The notes under the pieces are model-generated. The model was not told the origin of the DNA, made no database searches, and saw nothing but the letters and a program-made list of their open reading frames with translations. From positions 1,798,001 to 1,862,000 of the forward strand of contig CAVUHL010000003.1 in the NCBI GenBank assembly GCA_963741305.1: a stretch of DNA of 64,000 bases. Direction: 5' to 3'. This DNA comes from DATMER01 sp963741305. GTDB taxonomy: Bacteria; Acidobacteriota; Thermoanaerobaculia; Multivoradales; UBA5704. This document shows, piece after piece, positions 60,707 through 64,000 of the stretch (positions are counted from its first letter, which is position 1; each line of letters begins with the position of its first letter). The position numbers were made by a program, and so were the translations under genes.

Positions 60707-61787
60707 GACTCACCTCCACGGCCTGCAGCTCGGTTACCTTCTCTTCGGGCAGTGTATCCGCGGTGAACACTCCGGCGCCGATTTCGCTGCCCGCCAGGAA
60801 CTTCAGGCGTCCCGGCATGCGGTAGGCGGGGTAGACCTCGACGTGGAGGTGCGCCTCGGGATGGGGCTCGCCGTCGGTCGGCGCCTGATGGAAGACCAGG
60901 ATGTACGGGAACGGCTTGTCCCACAGCTTGTCGTACTTGAGGAGCACCGTCTTGAGGGCACGGGCGAAATCGGCGCGCTCCCCGGGGTCGAGGTCGGCTA
61001 TCGACGGCGCCGGCCGCCGCGGCGCTACCCAGGCCTCGTAAGAGTAGCGCGCGCAGACCGGCATCCACGCGAGCGCTTGTTCGCCTGCGTAGAGAGTGCG
61101 CCGGCCGTCCTCCAACTCGCGGCGGATCAGATCCTCCAGCAGGCCGCTGCCGTTCTTCTCCAGCCATTCCCGCTGTTGGGCGAGCTCCCGCGCCGGGATC
61201 GGCGGGATGAACGGATAGGCATAGATCTGGCCGTGCGGATGGTGGAGGGTCACTCCCACTTCCACGCCCCGGTTCTCGAAGGGAAAGACATATTGAACGT
61301 CCGGCCTCGCGCCGAGCTCGCGGTAGCGGTCGGCCCAGACCTCGATGATCAGCTCGAGGCGGTCGAGGGGGAGCCCGCCGAGGGAGGCCTTGGGGTCCTG
61401 CGTGAAGACCACCACCTCGCAGACCCCCTTGCCCGGCCGGGTGTCCACGATCGCCTCCGGCGCCGGCTCCTCGGCCTGGAGCGTGAGCGTGGGGAAGCGG
61501 TTCTCGAAGACGGCCACCTCCCAGTTGCCGGCCGGCACCTCGGTGGGATTCTCCGGGTCGACCGTGGGAGCCAGGGGGTTGTACTCGGGCGGCGGCAGGA
61601 ACGTGCGGTTCTGGCGGTGGTTGGCATAGGCCACCCACTCGCCGCGCAGCGGATGCCAGCGCAGGTGCGACTTCGTTCCTGGAGGAGTACTGCTCGGGCT
61701 CGGAGCCTCCATGTCTTCCGCGAGGGGCTCGCGGGCGTAGAGGACGAGCGCTCGTCCGTCCGGCTTGGTCAAGGACAGCTTGTGCAT
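60699..61787 (-). CDS. galT: Galactose-1-phosphate uridylyltransferase
   Basis: 362 residues, HIT superfamily. GVTLHHPHGQIYAYPFIPP has the nucleophile His of HPHGQ; ENRFPTL precedes it. LHVEVYPAYRMPGRLKFLAG is the C-terminal block. Exchanges UMP between UDP-glucose and galactose 1-phosphate. ATG 61787 overlaps the stop of the GH2 gene (TGATG), and its end overlaps galK, so all three are one operon. Confidence 0.95.
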   Translation of the reverse strand: MHKLSLTKPDGRALVLYAREPLAEDMEAPSPSSTPPGTKSHLRWHPLRGEWVAYANHRQNRTFLPPPEYNPLAPTVDPENPTEVPAGNWEVAVFENRFPTLTLQAEEPAPEAIVDTRPGKGVCEVVVFTQDPKASLGGLPLDRLELIIEVWADRYRELGARPDVQYVFPFENRGVEVGVTLHHPHGQIYAYPFIPPIPARELAQQREWLEKNGSGLLEDLIRRELEDGRRTLYAGEQALAWMPVCARYSYEAWVAPRRPAPSIADLDPGERADFARALKTVLLKYDKLWDKPFPYILVFHQAPTDGEPHPEAHLHVEVYPAYRMPGRLKFLAGSEIGAGVFTADTLPEEKVTELQAVEVSLE

Positions 61788-63685
61788 CAGTCGTCCTCGA
61801 ACGAAAGCGGCACCTCCGGCTCATGCCGGGTGCCCGAGCCGCTGGCGCTCTCCGTCGTCTTCTGGCGCCGGAGCTTCGACTCGCCGCGGGTGGCGGCGGC
61901 GATCTGCTCCAGGGGGAACTTGGGCGTGCGGTCGGCGCGCAGCAAGCCGTTCGCCTCCTGGTAGGTGTCGGTGAACTGGGTGTAGCAGAACCCGGCGAAC
62001 AGCGGGCTCGAGTGGACGGCGTGGAGGATGTCGGTATAGAGCGCGGCCAGCTCGTCGCTGCTGGCGGCACGGGAGTAGCCCCAGGTCCCACGCTCGGACG
62101 AGGACGTGATGCCGCCGAACTCGGTCAGCATCACGGGCTGGCCGTTGTGAGCGGTTTCCTCCAGCACGAGCAGCCGGCCGCCGGGGCGCTCCCGCTGCAG
62201 CAGGCGGGGCAGGTGGTCGTGCGCGAGGTAGCGTTGCGCGATCCTCTCGGGGTCCGCGTCGTAGTCGTGGATGCCGATGATATCGGTCGCGACGCTCTCC
62301 CAGCCGTCGTTGCCGATGACCGGCCGGTTGGAATCGAGCGTCTTGGTCAGATGGTAGAGGGCGCGCACGTAATGGCGCTCGGCTTGGCTGTCCGGCAGGT
62401 TGGGCACGCCCCAGGACTCGTTGAAGGGGACCCAGGCGATGATGCAGGGGTGGCTGTAGTCGCGGCGGACGACGTCCATCCACTCGCGGGTGAGCCGCTG
62501 GATCGAGCGCTTGGTGAAGCGGTAGGCGCTCGGCATCTCCTCCCAGACCAGCAGGCCGAGCATGTCGGCCCAGTAGAGGTAGCGCGGGTCCTCGATCTTC
62601 TGGTGTTTGCGCACGCCGTTGAAGCCCATGGCCTTGGCCAGCTCCACGTCCTTGCGCAGAGCGTCGTCGTCCGGCGCCGTCAGCCCGGTCTCGGGCCAGT
62701 AGCCCTGGTCGAGGACCATCCTGAGCTGATAGGGACGGCCGTTGAGCACGATGCGGTCCCCCTGGATGGCGAGCGTGCGCAGGGCGGTGTAGCTGCGCAC
62801 CTCGTCCAGGAGCTCGCCGCGGTCGGCCCAGAGCTTCACTTCGACATCGATGAGCGTCGGCTTCGCCGGGCTCCAGAGCAGCTCGTTGCGGAAGTCGTCG
62901 ATACCGGGGTCGGACAGGGCGATGCGGCGGTGCACCTCGCCGGCCACGACCGTGTAGCTGTCGTCGGCGAGGATCTGGCTGCCGGCGCGCAGCTTGATGC
63001 CCAGGCGCATCCGGTCCCGGGGCTCGCCGCCCATCCAGGCTTCGAAGCTGATCTCCCATCTGTCGAGGCTCGGCGTCCAGCGCAGGCTGTCGATCCAGGT
63101 GGGCGGGACCTTCTCGATCCAGACGGTCTGCCAGATGCCTGTCGTCCGCGGGTACCAGATGGAGTGCGGCTCGAGCTGCCAGTCCTGCTTGCCGCGCGGC
63201 TTTCCGAGGTCGGCCGGATCGTCGTCGGCCCGGACCACGATCGTCTGCTCCGTTGACTCGCCAGGGGGGCCAGGGGGCAGGAGCAGGTCCGTGATGTCCG
63301 CCCAGAACGGGGTGTACCCCCCTTCGTGGCGGACGGCTACCGAGCCGTTGACCCACACCTTGGCCGCCCAATCCACGGCGCCGAAGTGGAGGATCAGGCG
63401 CTCGCCGTCGGCCAGGGGCGGGGCGTGGAAGGTCCGGCGGTACCAGCACCGGCGGTAGAACCCGGTGTTGCCGATCCCGCTCGCCGGCGTCTCGGGCGAG
63501 TAGGGGACGAGGATGCTCGCCTTCCAGGTGACCTCGCCGGGGATGTCCCAGCGCTGGTCGGGGTCGATGGCGAACTCCCAGGGCCCGTTCAGGGATTCCC
63601 AGGTGTCCCGCTGGAGGAGAGGCCTGGGGTATCCGTGCTTCAAGGCGCGGGCTGCGAAGTTTTTGGAGAGCGGTCGTCTGGGCAT
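61787..63685 (-). CDS. Glycoside hydrolase family 2 protein, probable beta-galactosidase
   Basis: 632 residues. N-terminal sugar-binding domain (NGPWEFAIDPDQRWDIPGEV; NTGFYRRCWYRRTF), immunoglobulin-like middle, and TIM barrel with the acid/base Glu in WVPFNESWGV and the nucleophile Glu in VMLTEFGGITSS. GFCYTQFTDTYQEANGLL is the late barrel block. No signal peptide, so intracellular, acting on imported galactosides. First gene of the gal operon, coupled to galT. Beta-glucuronidase or mannosidase would also fit the family; the neighbours favour galactose. Array 3 lies upstream. Confidence 0.87.
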   Translation of the reverse strand: MPRRPLSKNFAARALKHGYPRPLLQRDTWESLNGPWEFAIDPDQRWDIPGEVTWKASILVPYSPETPASGIGNTGFYRRCWYRRTFHAPPLADGERLILHFGAVDWAAKVWVNGSVAVRHEGGYTPFWADITDLLLPPGPPGESTEQTIVVRADDDPADLGKPRGKQDWQLEPHSIWYPRTTGIWQTVWIEKVPPTWIDSLRWTPSLDRWEISFEAWMGGEPRDRMRLGIKLRAGSQILADDSYTVVAGEVHRRIALSDPGIDDFRNELLWSPAKPTLIDVEVKLWADRGELLDEVRSYTALRTLAIQGDRIVLNGRPYQLRMVLDQGYWPETGLTAPDDDALRKDVELAKAMGFNGVRKHQKIEDPRYLYWADMLGLLVWEEMPSAYRFTKRSIQRLTREWMDVVRRDYSHPCIIAWVPFNESWGVPNLPDSQAERHYVRALYHLTKTLDSNRPVIGNDGWESVATDIIGIHDYDADPERIAQRYLAHDHLPRLLQRERPGGRLLVLEETAHNGQPVMLTEFGGITSSSERGTWGYSRAASSDELAALYTDILHAVHSSPLFAGFCYTQFTDTYQEANGLLRADRTPKFPLEQIAAATRGESKLRRQKTTESASGSGTRHEPEVPLSFEDD

Positions 63686-63762
63686 GTCACCCCCCGCCCG
63701 GCTGCAAGGAGGATGCCGGGAGCGCGAGAAGAGCCGGAAAGAACCTCCGGGGGCGGCGCTTA

Positions 63763-63980
63763 TGCTCCGAAATCGGCCTCTCCCGACTCTCCCCCAAGAG
63801 GGGATGCTCCCGCCCCAAATATTTTAGGAGCATGAGCCAGGTCCAGGGAGACAGAATCTCTTCGGATTTGGAGCATACTGCCTTTCATCAAGGGCTAGGT
63901 GAAAGATTTTGCTCCCAAAGCAACAGCATGAGGCTCCGAGGAGATTGCTTTCGCTCCTAAATCAGTTGGTTATGCTCCGA
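63763..63980. repeat. Array 3: 21-bp phased TGCTCCGA units, running to the window end
   Basis: Cores at 63763 (TGCTCCGA), (63784 decayed), 63805, 63825 (reverse, TAGGAGCA), (63847 decayed), 63868 (reverse, TTGGAGCA), (63889 decayed), 63910, 63932, 63952 and 63973, on a 21-bp grid within one base. Most are followed or preceded by AAA. The rest of 63686-64000 shows no gene. The array starts 78 bases upstream of the GH2 start and may continue past the edge. Confidence 0.8.
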
Positions 63981-64000
63981 AAACATGTTTAGTGGCCCTT

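Overview
The window is high-GC bacterial DNA (roughly two thirds G+C by eye) with a dense chromosomal gene layout. The best taxonomic clue is an 822-residue MacB/FtsX-type permease of the ADOP family (acidobacterial duplicated orphan permease) at 41952-44420. Secreted Asp-box, SBBP-repeat and Calx-beta proteins and REP-like interspersed repeats also fit Acidobacteriota, perhaps Thermoanaerobaculia or a relative. This assignment is inference from gene content.

Layout. 1-4984: an arginine operon (argD', an acylornithine carbamoyltransferase, argB, argE, argH) with every junction overlapping. The carbamoyltransferase is of the AOTC/SOTC type, so the pathway runs through N-acyl-citrulline. 5129-10788: an M3 oligopeptidase, a large secreted Asp-box propeller protein and a tandem-HTH protein. 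10835-20123: a DUF4388/J/TPR protein, an alpha/beta hydrolase, an EamA transporter, a membrane glycosyltransferase-like protein, an AI-2E-type permease and two exported propeller-type proteins. 20395-23401: a decayed glycoside hydrolase gene split by an IS110-family element whose ends can be placed. 23765-27587: a Calx-beta protein and a membrane mannosyltransferase-like protein. 27702-33156: a 5.4-kb integrative mini-element in a tRNA-Thr(CGU) gene, bounded by 41-bp direct repeats, with integrase, excisionase-like HTH, D5-type helicase, an HGG zinc-type protein and small hypotheticals. 33224-47171: L,D-transpeptidase, DinB, SMC, two VapBC-type toxin-antitoxin modules, a NicO-like permease, an esterase, the ADOP permease, a CHAP amidase and a DUF433/DUF5615 locus. 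47500-58674: rimO, ribF, trxA, an M24 peptidase, a HerA-like ATPase, DUF4126, a TPR lipoprotein and hyuA. 58679-63685: a broken retropepsin, DUF5678, then a galactose operon (GH2 beta-galactosidase, galT, galK).

The most unusual signal is non-coding. Three intergenic arrays (23417-23656, 47213-47448, 63763 to about 63980) each repeat a short core with a 21-bp period, two DNA helical turns. The cores differ between arrays (TCGTACGA; TCGCAAC/GTTGCGA; TGCTCCGA), and in two arrays they flip orientation without losing register. A fourth array (51455-51569) uses a 9-bp unit arranged as a large inverted repeat. REP-like GGGAGAGGGG elements occur as inverted pairs (4986-5126, 54079-54292), as a single intergenic copy, and once inside a coding frame.

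The genes fall into recognisable working groups: arginine synthesis, galactose breakdown by the Leloir route, envelope remodelling (two L,D-transpeptidase genes, one shortened, plus a CHAP amidase), chromosome maintenance (SMC), and three small toxin-antitoxin-like loci within 9 kb, between 38.7 and 47.2 kb.
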